A stretch of 35,914 nt of DNA from Pseudopedobacter sp038237895 (GCA_038237895.1 JBBRYE010000019.1:1-35914), one strand, 5' to 3'; shown: positions 24,904-32,755, counted from the stretch's first letter. Notes: generated by a model not told the origin, from the letters alone. A program made the numbers and translations.

Positions 24904-25229
24904 GATTATATTTTATTAATGATTTTAAAGATTGAGCATAATCATTATTATAATTATTTACTCATATAATGATTAAGAAAAATCATACCATAAATTAAAC
25001 ACGACGTTAATTTTTATAACACTAATGTAAAATTGATATTATTATAATTATAAAAGCTATTTAAAAAACTGGTGGTAATAAATTCTTAATAAATAAAATT
25101 ACAGTTTAGAAATATCCAATTGATAACCATTTAGAAATTTCTAAATTATATAACAAATTAATAGGAGAGGGATAGGATAATTTGATTTATGAAGAGGAAG
25201 ATTTTTAAAAGAAAATTGATTAAATGCAA
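24904..25229. other. Gene-free upstream region of dps
   Basis: No gene seen. It should contain the dps promoter. TAATCATTAT (24939-24948) and ATAATGATTA (24966-24975) form an exact inverted repeat with a 17-base spacer that contains a TTATAAT half-site. This could be a peroxide- or iron-regulator operator, but the region is so AT-rich that chance is possible. Confidence 0.4.
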
Positions 25230-25259
25230 AAAGCCTAAATGGATTTCCATTTAGGCTTT
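25229..25259 (-). terminator. Rho-independent terminator after H1-like gene
   Basis: A perfect 13-bp stem (25230-25242 with 25247-25259) contains GC-rich AGCC/GGCT, has a 4-base loop, and is followed leftward by five T. It ends the transcript of the 57-codon H1-like gene. Confidence 0.88.
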
Positions 25260-25278
25260 CATTAATTTGATAAAATGA

Positions 25279-25452
25279 TTAACCGTTTTTCTTAGCAGTT
25301 ACCTCATTACGAATATCTTGAGCCAAAACTTTAGATTGTTGCATAGCATTACGCAATCTAGTTCCTGCTGCTTTGTTTCCTTTGTCAAAAAATGCTACTG
25401 CATCTGCTTCAGCTGAAGAGATTAATTCCTTTAGTTCTTTAAATTTGTCCAT
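25279..25452 (-). CDS. Histone H1-like protein (Hc1-like, 57 aa)
   Basis: This short gene encodes MDKFKELKELISSAEADAVA, then FFDKGNKAAGTRLRNAMQQS and KVLAQDIRNEVTAKKNG. The order of a charged N-terminal helix, an A-rich turn, KGNKAAGTR and a lysine-rich end matches the small Bacteroidota proteins annotated as histone H1 or Hc1-like. They are abundant nucleoid-associated proteins thought to bind DNA non-specifically. The normal family length is about 55-60 residues, so this is complete. It has its own strong terminator 20 bases downstream, which supports expression as a single gene. The start is the only ATG in frame. Function is taken from family resemblance. Confidence 0.87.
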   Translation of the reverse strand: MDKFKELKELISSAEADAVAFFDKGNKAAGTRLRNAMQQSKVLAQDIRNEVTAKKNG

Positions 25453-25608
25453 GTTATAAGATTTAATTTTTGTTAATATTCAAAACGAAGATATTTAACT
25501 TTTTTTTATAAACAAACGATTTTTAGGTTATTAAGAAAATAAATATCCACAAAAACATGCTTATAAACAAATGCTAAGGTTTATGAAGGACAAAATATAG
25601 AATTTTTA

Positions 25609-26184
25609 TTAAAGTCCGGTATTGTTTCTAAACATTTTTATTGCAATTGCTAAAAGAATAATTCCGAAAGCTTTTCTTAAAATGTGTAAACCTGTAGGCC
25701 CAAAAAGTTTTTCTATCCTTAATGAGTTTTTTAAAACTAAATAAACAAATAGTAAATTAATAATTATCCCACATAAAATATTCACCGTATTATACTCTGC
25801 TTTTAAAGATAGAAGGGTTGTCATGGTTCCAGCACCAGCAATCAATGGAAAAGCTAAAGGCACAATAGATACCGCAGCGGGAATTTCTTCCTTAAAAAAG
25901 TTTATGCCCAATACCATTTCCATTGCAATTATAAAAATTACAATAGAACCAGCAATGGCAAATGATGAAATATCTAAACCTATAATAGCTAATAATCCTT
26001 CACCTAAGAAAAGAAAAATAATCATTAAGGCTAAAGAAACCAAAGTTGCTTTTTCTGATTGGATATGACCACCCGCTTTTTGTCTTAATCCAATAATAAT
26101 GGGTATAGAACCCAAAATATCGATAATTGCGAACAAGATCATGGTAACCGATAGAATTTCTTTTATATTAAATTTATTTTCCAT
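25609..26184 (-). CDS. MarC-family integral membrane protein
   Basis: The 191-residue protein has six hydrophobic helices. It shows the MarC/UPF0056 pattern: FAIIDILGSIPIIIGL in helix 1, an EGLLAIIGLDISSFAIAGSIVIFIIAMEMV middle, and IPAAVSIVPLAFPLIAGAGTMTTLL with the family's PLA-P-x-x-x-GPG-like turn, here AGAG. LHILRKAFGIILLAIAIKMF closes it. The family was named from the E. coli mar locus but its transport function is unproven. Transcribed leftward, apparently as a single gene. The secDF terminator lies just upstream of its start. Confidence 0.88.
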   Translation of the reverse strand: MENKFNIKEILSVTMILFAIIDILGSIPIIIGLRQKAGGHIQSEKATLVSLALMIIFLFLGEGLLAIIGLDISSFAIAGSIVIFIIAMEMVLGINFFKEEIPAAVSIVPLAFPLIAGAGTMTTLLSLKAEYNTVNILCGIIINLLFVYLVLKNSLRIEKLFGPTGLHILRKAFGIILLAIAIKMFRNNTGL

Positions 26185-26223
26185 ATCATAAAATTAAAAA
26201 ATTAAGCTAAATTAAAATAAAAG

Positions 26224-26266
26224 CTAAAAAAAAGACCGTCTCGTTTTTATATCGAGACGGTCTTTT
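26224..26266 (-). terminator. Rho-independent terminator after secDF
   Basis: A perfect 14-bp stem (26230-26243 with 26253-26266) has core GACCGTCTCG, a 9-base loop, and a leftward T-run of about seven. It is the most GC-rich hairpin in the window and lies 18 bases past the secDF stop. Confidence 0.92.
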
Positions 26267-26283
26267 AAATTTTATTGTAATTT

Positions 26284-29244
26284 TTAGTTTTTTCCTTCTT
26301 TATCTTTTTTAATAAAATCAACAACTACTGGTGTAGCCACGCAGATTGAAGAGTAAGTACCAAAGATTACACCTATTAACAATGCAAAAGAGAAACCTCT
26401 AATTACTTCACCACCAAATAAGAATAAAACTGCCAATACAAATATTACTGTTAAAGCAGTTATTACCGTACGACTTAAAGTACTATTAATTGCATCATTA
26501 ATAACCACCGACATTTTATCTGTTTTAGCGTGATGCAGCCCTAAGAATTCTCTAATCCTATCAAAAACAACCACAGTATCGTTAATAGAGTATCCAATCA
26601 CGGTTAATATTGCAGCTATAAACGCCTGATCAATATCTAAAGAAAATGGTAATATGCCGTTAAATAACGAGAAGAAAGATAATACCAATAAAACATCATG
26701 TACTAATGCAACCAAAGCACCCGCACTGTAAGACCATTTTCTAAATCTTACGAAAATGTATAAAGCAATTGCAAGTATAGAAAGTCCAACTGCATAAATA
26801 GCTGATATTTTAATATCATTTGCAATGGTAGGTCCAACTTTTTGGGAGCTTTCAATATTAGATTTATTCGATGATATTTTTGCTAGCCCTTGCTTTAATT
26901 TAGTTTCTACCAATTGATCAGCATTATCCGCTTGGCTATCAATCATGTAAGGAGTAGTTAACCTTATTTGATCATCGCTTCCAAAAGTTTTAACTTCAGT
27001 TGCTACACCAAATGCAGTATTAAGTGCATCCCTAACTTCTTCTGTATTTACTGATTTCTCAAATTTAACAACATAAGTTCTACCCCCTTTAAAATCTACA
27101 CCTAAACTAAATCCTCTAATAAAAATAGAGATAATACCTAATGTGATGAATAGACCAGAAAGACCATAAAAAATCTTACGATTACCTACAAAATTGTAGT
27201 TGGCATTTTTGAAAGTATGATTGCTCCAAGGATTACCGAATTTAATTGGCATTTCTTTCTTCAACATCCATTCAAAAATCAATCTTGAAATTAAGATCGC
27301 AGAGAATAATGAAGTAACAATACCTATGATCAAAGTAGTAGCAAAACCTTGAATTGGTCCTGAACCAAATATGTAAAGGATAATACCTGTAATTAATGTA
27401 GTCACCTGACTATCTAAAATGGATGGCATTGCATGTTTGTAACCATCAGAAATAGCTAACCTTAATGATTTACCTAAGTTTAATTCTTCACGGATACGTT
27501 CGTAAATTAATACGTTAGCATCAACCGCCATACCTAAAGTTAATACGATACCTGCGATACCTGGAAGCGTTAAAACCGCACCTAATGATGCCAATACACC
27601 CATTAAGAAAAATACGTTGGTAAATACTGCAATATTAGCAACTGTACCTGCTCTGTTATAATAAAACATCATAAAGATCAACACCACAATTAAACCTACT
27701 ACCGCAGATGTTAAGCCAGAACTGATTGCTGCAGCACCTAAAGATGGACCTACAACCGCCTCTTGAACAATTTTAGCTGGAGCAGGAAGCTTACCTGCTT
27801 TTAATATGTTGGCTAAATCTTTTGTTTCATCAACTGTAAAATTTCCTGAAATAGAAGAGATACCATTTGGAATCTCACCAGAAACTCTTGGAGCTGTGTA
27901 TACAGAATTATCTAAAACGATAGCTATAGATTTATTATCATCTTCATTTTGTGGATTTCCTGCCGCCGCTAATGTTATTCTTTTCCATTCTCTGGCGCCA
28001 TCAGATTTCATTACCATTACCACTTCAGGGTTACCGCGTTGGTCAAAATCCTCACGAGCGTTAGAAATTACATCTCCCGCTAATGCTGGTTCTCCATTTG
28101 CCCCTGTTGCTTTGATACCAAAAAGTTCAAATACTTTAGAATCTGCAGACATAGATTTTACACTCCATAGTAACTTTAAATTTGAAGGTAAAAGCGCTTT
28201 AACATCTTCTTCGTTAAAAATAGAGTTGATTTTTGCAGTATCTAATTCTTGTGCATAACCTACTGTGGGGCCAGGGCGTAAGCTTTGTTGACCATTTTGA
28301 CCTTGAAAAGTAGCAGGAGACAAAACAGCAAATAAAGGATTGGTTTTAGCCAATGCATCACTTTTTATAGAGTCTTTACCGGTTGTATCTCTTTTAGCAT
28401 TCAATAAAGCAGGTTTATTACTAGTAACTTTGGTAGTTGTATCAGCTGTACTAAGTGTTGGCTTAGGTGCTTTAGGTAATTTTGCTGCTAAAATATTATT
28501 GATGTTTTGTAATATTGGGAAAATCTCCTGATTATCAAAGGTTTCATAAAATTCTAATTTTGCAGATCCAGAAAGTAACTTACGAACACGTTCTTTTTCT
28601 GTAACTCCTGGAAGTTCTACCAAAATACGGTTTGAACCATCTTGAAGTTGGATGTTTGGTTGAGTAACGCCAAATTTATCTATACGAGTTCTTAAAATAT
28701 TGTAAGATCTTTCTACTGCAGAAGTTGCTTGTTTATCTAAAAACGATTTGACTTCATTATTAGAAGCATTCAATTTAAGATCTGTAGCGTTTTCTTTAGT
28801 TGCAAAGAAGATAGAAAGTTTACCACTTGAACTTAATTTTTCGTATTCTGAAACAAAAAGAGATATTAAGCCTTCCTGGCTTGAAGATAATCTGGCTTCA
28901 GCATTGTGTAATGCTTGATTAAAAGTAGCATCTGAAGGATTATTTGCTAAACTTCTTACCAATTGAGACAATTCAATCTCCATGGTTACGTTCATACCAC
29001 CTTTTAAATCTAGTCCTAATGGAATTTCTTTTTGTTTACAATACTGAAAAGTATGGTTAAACAATGGATAAACCGGTTGGTTAGAGATAGAATCTAAATA
29101 CCTTTTCTCTTTAATTGGATCACCTTTAGCGAATTCTTTGGCATCATTTTCGACCTTATTGGTAACGAAAGTAAAAGAAAGCGCATATAAACATAAAAGT
29201 GTTAATACAATTGCTGCAAACTTGATAATTCCTTTGTTTTGCAT
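26284..29244 (-). CDS. secDF: Protein translocase SecD-SecF fusion
   Basis: SecDF helps complete Sec-dependent export at the cytoplasmic membrane using the proton gradient. Here SecD and SecF are fused in 986 residues. The first helix (about 7-27) precedes the SecD signature IPLGLDLKGGMNV (74-86). The P1 head follows (RIDKFGVTQPNIQLQDG, RILVELPGV), with a Thr/Lys/Ala-rich low-complexity insert near 250-310. Five helices come next with LTLGMAVDANVLIYERIREEL. The SecF half starts near 690 with another helix, SLGVDFKGGRTYVVKFE, and ends with SINDTVVVFDRIREF. Both Asp-bearing helices are intact. A promoter-like pair lies upstream. The fusion is usual in Bacteroidota. Confidence 0.97.
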   Translation of the reverse strand: MQNKGIIKFAAIVLTLLCLYALSFTFVTNKVENDAKEFAKGDPIKEKRYLDSISNQPVYPLFNHTFQYCKQKEIPLGLDLKGGMNVTMEIELSQLVRSLANNPSDATFNQALHNAEARLSSSQEGLISLFVSEYEKLSSSGKLSIFFATKENATDLKLNASNNEVKSFLDKQATSAVERSYNILRTRIDKFGVTQPNIQLQDGSNRILVELPGVTEKERVRKLLSGSAKLEFYETFDNQEIFPILQNINNILAAKLPKAPKPTLSTADTTTKVTSNKPALLNAKRDTTGKDSIKSDALAKTNPLFAVLSPATFQGQNGQQSLRPGPTVGYAQELDTAKINSIFNEEDVKALLPSNLKLLWSVKSMSADSKVFELFGIKATGANGEPALAGDVISNAREDFDQRGNPEVVMVMKSDGAREWKRITLAAAGNPQNEDDNKSIAIVLDNSVYTAPRVSGEIPNGISSISGNFTVDETKDLANILKAGKLPAPAKIVQEAVVGPSLGAAAISSGLTSAVVGLIVVLIFMMFYYNRAGTVANIAVFTNVFFLMGVLASLGAVLTLPGIAGIVLTLGMAVDANVLIYERIREELNLGKSLRLAISDGYKHAMPSILDSQVTTLITGIILYIFGSGPIQGFATTLIIGIVTSLFSAILISRLIFEWMLKKEMPIKFGNPWSNHTFKNANYNFVGNRKIFYGLSGLFITLGIISIFIRGFSLGVDFKGGRTYVVKFEKSVNTEEVRDALNTAFGVATEVKTFGSDDQIRLTTPYMIDSQADNADQLVETKLKQGLAKISSNKSNIESSQKVGPTIANDIKISAIYAVGLSILAIALYIFVRFRKWSYSAGALVALVHDVLLVLSFFSLFNGILPFSLDIDQAFIAAILTVIGYSINDTVVVFDRIREFLGLHHAKTDKMSVVINDAINSTLSRTVITALTVIFVLAVLFLFGGEVIRGFSFALLIGVIFGTYSSICVATPVVVDFIKKDKEGKN

Positions 29245-29292
29245 TTTTTTTTTAATTGATGGGTGTAATTCTGGTTTTAAAATTCAAGAGGG

Positions 29293-29321
29293 CAAAGCTA
29301 ATTAAATTTTTAATTTATAAA
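29293..29321 (-). promoter_or_regulatory. Promoter candidate for secDF
   Basis: Leftward TAGCTTTG (29300-29293) matches TAnnTTTG exactly. TTTA (29321-29318), 17 bases upstream, is one mismatch from TTTG. It is about 48 bases from the ATG. Confidence 0.45.
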
Positions 29322-29338
29322 ATTCTTATAAATTAAAA
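29308..29338. terminator. AT-only hairpin after folA
   Basis: 13-bp exact inverted arms (29308-29320 with 29326-29338) enclose a 5-base loop and contain no G or C. It sits 14 bases past the folA stop and overlaps the upstream part of the secDF promoter candidate. A weak terminator is possible; it could equally be AT-rich chance structure. Confidence 0.4.
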
Positions 29339-29351
29339 TATTAGCAGTTGA

Positions 29352-29837
29352 CTAATGGCGCTTTAAGATTAGAAAAGAATAATCAAAAGCGTGTTTCTCG
29401 TCTTTTTGATGGTCTTCTTTAAATATAACCTCCCAATTGTTAGCATTTATAGTGGGGAAAAAAGTATCTGCATTAAATTGATGTTGTACTTTAGTGAGAT
29501 AAATTTGATTTACAAAAGGTAGTGCTTCCCTGTAAATTTCGCCTCCACCAATCACAAAGGTTTCTTCATCCTCGGCGCAAGCCAACAAAGCATTTTCTAG
29601 ATTGTTAAACACTTCTACACCTTCAATTTTTAAATTTTCTGTTCTGGTGATAATGATGTTTCTGCGGTTTGGCAAAGGTTTTCCAATAGAATCATAGGTT
29701 TTACGACCCATTATTACGGTGTGCCCTGAAGTGGTCTTTTTAAAAAACTTTAAATCGTTTGGCAAATGCCATAGTAACTGATTGTTTTTGCCAATGCCGT
29801 TTTCTGAATCTGTGGCTACTATTAGGGATAAACCCAT
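29352..29837 (-). CDS. folA: Dihydrofolate reductase
   Basis: DHFR reduces dihydrofolate to tetrahydrofolate with NADPH, regenerating the cofactor oxidised by thymidylate synthase. Motifs are LIVATDSENGIGKNNQLLWHLPNDLKFFK (NADPH and substrate loop with the acidic residue at LPND), VIMGRKTYDSIGKPLPNR and FVIGGGEIYREALP. I choose the ATG at 29837 (161 residues, normal length). Family members begin within one or two residues of LSLIVA, and GGAGGA sits just upstream. An in-frame ATG at 29879 would add 14 residues (MNIKEEKEIPLGGF) with no family counterpart. A zeta-kinase module now separates it from thyA. Confidence 0.95.
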   Translation of the reverse strand: MGLSLIVATDSENGIGKNNQLLWHLPNDLKFFKKTTSGHTVIMGRKTYDSIGKPLPNRRNIIITRTENLKIEGVEVFNNLENALLACAEDEETFVIGGGEIYREALPFVNQIYLTKVQHQFNADTFFPTINANNWEVIFKEDHQKDEKHAFDYSFLILKRH

Positions 29838-29962
29838 AAATCCTCCAAGGGGGATTTCTTTTTCCTCTTTGATATTCATTGTTTTTTTAGATTTTAAATC
29901 GAATTGACTTAAAATGTGATGGAAATTTATGGAGTTTTTATACTTAAGATTTATAAAAGGTT

Positions 29963-30112
29963 TTAAGGCTTTAGTTTAACTATTTTATCATCTCGCATTA
30001 CTACAATAACCGAATTTTTCTGCTTTTTAAACTCAACCATTTTTTCGTAAGACTTTTCCAATCCCTTTACGATTTTCTCAAGTAATTCATCTTGTTGCTT
30101 TATAGTCGTCAT
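29963..30112 (-). CDS. 49-aa partner ORF overlapping the zeta-like kinase gene
   Basis: A 49-residue ORF (MTTIKQQDELLEKIVKGLEK, then SYEKMVEFKKQKNSVIVVMR and DDKIVKLKP) begins inside the end of the zeta-like kinase gene, overlapping it by 26 bases in another frame. It has an N-terminal amphipathic helix pattern. Its end alternates hydrophobic and charged residues around an RDDKIVKLKP segment, resembling the note K/R-x-G-K-I-V-x-I-x-P seen in small proteins next to COG4185-type kinases. Composition and overlap are those of a real coupled gene rather than chance, but it is short. If the kinase is a toxin, this is the obvious antidote candidate; that is inference. Confidence 0.65.
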   Translation of the reverse strand: MTTIKQQDELLEKIVKGLEKSYEKMVEFKKQKNSVIVVMRDDKIVKLKP

Positions 30113-30683
30113 ATTGATTCTTGATTTTGTTGAATTTATATTGCTGAAATATTTGAATTTCTATATTAATATTTTTCTTTGCTATGAGCTCATGCTGTCC
30201 GAAAGTATTATCGAATATAAAAGTTCCATCTGCTAAAGGAAGATAAATATCAAACAAATTTATTATTCCTTTCTTGTATCTCCTATCAATTAAATCTGGT
30301 TCTATAAAATGCCCACCTTCGGTCACTCTAACTTTTACTCGTTCTTTGGCAAGTTCGATGTTTTGAAGCCAGAAAAAAAGTAAGGTAACTGTATATCCAT
30401 TTTTTTTTGCTTCTTCGATTTTGAATTTGTAGCTTTTAGTGGCTAGAGTAGTTTCTAAGGCAAAAGTCTGATTGGTTTTTAATAATTCGTTTATTCTTGT
30501 TAACATTATTCTCCCAGCTTCAAAAGCCACTTTTTCTGGCTGAAATGGAGAAAGACCCCTTGCAATTTCATCTGCATTAACAAATTCTCTACATAAAATT
30601 ATCTCCGGTAAAATTGTAAAGGATGCAGTTGTTTTACCAGCACCATTACAGCCCCCAATAATGTATAGATTTTTGTCAGCCAT
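30087..30683 (-). CDS. Zeta-toxin-like P-loop kinase (COG4185 type)
   Basis: The 198-residue protein is a P-loop NTPase. Walker A is GGCNGAGKTT (10-19). NADEIARGLSPF (36-47) carries the Asp/Arg of zeta-type kinases. FALETTLATKSY resembles the segment with the substrate-binding Glu-Thr. TEGGHFIEPDLIDRRYKKGIINL has the family Arg pair. The zeta-toxin group phosphorylates UDP-sugars (UDP-N-acetylglucosamine in the Streptococcus enzyme). Many chromosomal COG4185 members are uncharacterised and toxicity is not shown. It lies between thyA and folA with a 26-base overlap to a 49-residue ORF. An exact TAATTTTG sits 6 bases upstream of the ATG, suggesting a near-leaderless mRNA of its own. Confidence 0.85.
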   Translation of the reverse strand: MADKNLYIIGGCNGAGKTTASFTILPEIILCREFVNADEIARGLSPFQPEKVAFEAGRIMLTRINELLKTNQTFALETTLATKSYKFKIEEAKKNGYTVTLLFFWLQNIELAKERVKVRVTEGGHFIEPDLIDRRYKKGIINLFDIYLPLADGTFIFDNTFGQHELIAKKNINIEIQIFQQYKFNKIKNQYDDYKATR

Positions 30684-30688
30684 GATTT

Positions 30689-30696
30689 CAAAATTA
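30689..30696 (-). promoter_or_regulatory. -7 element candidate for zeta-like kinase
   Basis: Leftward TAATTTTG is an exact match to TAnnTTTG and identical to the lpxK element. It ends 6 bases before the kinase start codon; no clear -33 partner is seen. It would allow the module to be transcribed separately from thyA. Confidence 0.35.
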
Positions 30697-30760
30697 AGGA
30701 TTTAAAACTATTGATTTTTAATTCATAATTTAGTCCATATCCTTCTTAGATTTTAAAGAA

Positions 30761-31555
30761 TTAAACCGCCACAGCGCCTTTAATATGAGGATGAGGTTCA
30801 TAACCTACCAATTCAAAATCCTCAAACTTAAACCCAAAAATATCTTTTACTTCTGGGTTGATTTTCATGATTGGTAGAGGTTTAGGATCACGAGACAATT
30901 GCAGTTCTGTTTGCTCTAAATGATTGTTGTATAAATGGGCATCGCCTAAAGTATGTACAAAATCTCCGGGCTGTAAACCACAAACTTGGGCAACCATCAT
31001 GGTTAATAATGCATAAGATGCAATATTGAAAGGAACGCCAAGAAAAATATCTGCGCTTCTTTGGTATAGTTGGCAACTTAATTTTCCATCTGCTACATAG
31101 AATTGGAAAAAACTATGGCAAGGTGGCAAAGCCATATTTTCTATTTCGGCAACGTTCCATGCTGAAACGATGATTCTTCTGCTATCAGGGTTGTTTTTAA
31201 TTTGATTAATAATATTGGCAATCTGATCAATATGTTTACCATCTGGAGTGGGCCAAGAGCGCCATTGAGAACCATAAACCGGACCTAGATTTCCATTTTC
31301 ATCTGCCCACTCGTCCCATATTTTAACACCGTTTTCCTTTAAATATTTGATATTGGTATCGCCACTTAAAAACCAGATTAATTCGTGGATAATAGATTTA
31401 AGGTGCAGTTTTTTTGTGGTCACCATCGGGAAGCCATCAGCTAAGTTAAAACGCATTTGATAACCAAAAACACTAATGGTTCCAGTTCCTGTTCTATCGT
31501 GTTTTTGGGTGCCATTTTCTAAAACATGGCGCATTAAATCTAAATATTGTTTCAT
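30761..31555 (-). CDS. thyA: Thymidylate synthase
   Basis: ThyA makes dTMP from dUMP with methylene-tetrahydrofolate, releasing dihydrofolate. The 264-residue length equals that of E. coli ThyA and the nucleophile falls at the same position, Cys146 in MALPPCHSFFQFYV. Other hallmarks are DRTGTGT (20-26), WDEWADENGNLGPVYGSQWR, SRRIIVSAWN, YQRSADIFLGVPFNIASYALL and HTLGDAHLYNNH. The C-terminus ends KGAVAV, close to the usual PVAV/VAI tail that closes the active site. It is followed by the kinase module and then folA. Three CTGAGCGGAGTCGAAG repeats lie in its upstream region. Confidence 0.97.
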   Translation of the reverse strand: MKQYLDLMRHVLENGTQKHDRTGTGTISVFGYQMRFNLADGFPMVTTKKLHLKSIIHELIWFLSGDTNIKYLKENGVKIWDEWADENGNLGPVYGSQWRSWPTPDGKHIDQIANIINQIKNNPDSRRIIVSAWNVAEIENMALPPCHSFFQFYVADGKLSCQLYQRSADIFLGVPFNIASYALLTMMVAQVCGLQPGDFVHTLGDAHLYNNHLEQTELQLSRDPKPLPIMKINPEVKDIFGFKFEDFELVGYEPHPHIKGAVAV

Positions 31556-31574
31556 TTTTGGTTTCTATATTTCC

Positions 31575-31740
31575 CTTCGACTCCGCTCAGGCTGACAATC
31601 CTTTCTAGTCTTACGTTTGTCATGCTGAGCGGAGTCGAAGCATCTGCTATATTTTAAGGTATTAATTTTATTGTTTAACTCTATAAGTGAGTTAACGATT
31701 GAAGCGGCATCCTTTTTTGTCATTCTGAGCGGAGTCGAAG
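31575..31740. repeat. Three copies of a CTGAGCGGAGTCGAAG repeat
   Basis: The 16-mer CTGAGCGGAGTCGAAG occurs at 31625-31640 and 31725-31740, exactly 100 bases apart, and as its reverse complement at 31575-31590. Flanking bases (TGTCAT or TGTCAG to the left) are also shared. The inverted pair can form a hairpin about 20 bases from the thyA start. Similar sequences are scattered widely in Bacteroidota genomes (from memory, not searched). No gene is seen in 31556-31951 apart from this and the ispE promoter; the ORF covering 31565-31750 is made of the repeats. Confidence 0.85.
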
Positions 31741-31877
31741 AATTAGACAAAAAAGATACAGTGTAAAGCGTGTTAAAACGCCCAGATAATTATCAATATC
31801 CTAGATTTCTCTCTATTTGTTACATTTTAAATCTTCTAAAAGGAATAGAGATGAACTATAAACTATGAACCTAAACA

Positions 31878-31910
31878 TTTATTTCTACAAATTAAATTAA
31901 TCTATATTTG
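31878..31910 (+). promoter_or_regulatory. Promoter candidate for ispE
   Basis: TATATTTG (31903-31910) matches TAnnTTTG exactly. TTTA (31878-31881) or TTTC (31882-31885) upstream are possible -33 elements with 21 or 17 bases between. The leader to the ispE ATG would be about 35 bases. Confidence 0.4.
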
Positions 31911-31951
31911 TCATCCTATTAATGTGCAAAACCTCTTAATTGTTAATATTG

Positions 31952-32755
31952 ATGATTACTTTCCCAAATGCCAAAATTAATATCGGGTTAAACATTACCA
32001 ATAAAAGAACAGACGGCTACCATAACCTAGAAACAATTTTTTATCCTATTAAAATTAAGGACGCTTTAGAAGTTATTGAAGGTAGCGAAATGAGTTTTGA
32101 GACTTCTGGAATTAAAATTCCAGGAAATAAAGATGACAACTTGTGTTTAAAGGCTTATGATTTAATGCGAAAAGACCATGATTTGCCAAACATTAAGATT
32201 CATTTACATAAAAATATACCAATTGGAGCAGGTTTAGGAGGCGGTTCGGCAGATGCGGCTTTTTTTATTAAGTTGATTAATGATAAATTTGAAATGCAAC
32301 TTTCTGATGAAAAAATGGAAAGTTATTGTAAAAAATTAGGTGCAGATTGTGCTTTTTTTATTCAGAATAAGCCAGTTTTTGCCTTTGATAAAGGAGATGT
32401 TTTTGAAGCTATAAGTTTAAATCTTTCGGATTATCATTTGGCTTTAGTGATGCCACAAGTTCATGTTTCTACCGCAGAAGCTTATCGCGGAGTAATTCCG
32501 AAACAACCAAAACAATCTTTAAAAGAGTTGATTAAAATGCCCATTGAAGAATGGCAAGGGAACATTTTGAACGATTTTGAAAATCATATTTTTGAAAATC
32601 ATACTCAGATAAAAAAAGTAAAACAAGATTTATTAAATGCAGGAGCTATATTTTCTATGATGAGTGGGAGTGGAGCTTCTGTTTACGGGATTTTTAAAGA
32701 GAAAGTAGATTTAAGTTTTTTAAAAAAAGATAATTTGGTTTTTACCGATATATAA
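31952..32755 (+). CDS. ispE: 4-diphosphocytidyl-2-C-methyl-D-erythritol kinase
   Basis: IspE phosphorylates CDP-methylerythritol in the non-mevalonate (MEP) isoprenoid pathway. It is a GHMP kinase with FPNAKINIGLNITNKRTDGYHNLETIFYPI at the N-terminus (substrate Lys and the DGYH motif). The glycine-rich ATP loop is PIGAGLGGGSADAAFF, then KKLGADCAFFI, and MMSGSGASVYGIF is the GHMP C-terminal motif. I start at the ATG at 31952 (267 residues). An in-frame TTG at 31940 would add four residues (MLIL) that the family lacks. Its stop overlaps the start of the following glycosyltransferase gene (TAATG), indicating coupled translation. Confidence 0.95.
   Translation: MITFPNAKINIGLNITNKRTDGYHNLETIFYPIKIKDALEVIEGSEMSFETSGIKIPGNKDDNLCLKAYDLMRKDHDLPNIKIHLHKNIPIGAGLGGGSADAAFFIKLINDKFEMQLSDEKMESYCKKLGADCAFFIQNKPVFAFDKGDVFEAISLNLSDYHLALVMPQVHVSTAEAYRGVIPKQPKQSLKELIKMPIEEWQGNILNDFENHIFENHTQIKKVKQDLLNAGAIFSMMSGSGASVYGIFKEKVDLSFLKKDNLVFTDI

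Noticed and set aside
25191..25256. 21-codon lysine-rich plus-strand ORF (MKRKIFKRKLIKCKKPKWIS)
   Set aside because: It runs through the terminator hairpin of the H1-like gene and has no support besides an ATG.
27806..28258. 150-codon plus-strand ORF inside secDF
   Set aside because: Antisense shadow of a clearly real gene; composition rich in Ser/Ala/Pro from reversed codons and no recognisable domain.
31565..31750. 61-codon minus-strand ORF upstream of thyA
   Set aside because: It is composed mostly of the CTGAGCGGAGTCGAAG repeats and their flanks; the encoded sequence shows repeat-derived PERSRREI and no protein family features.
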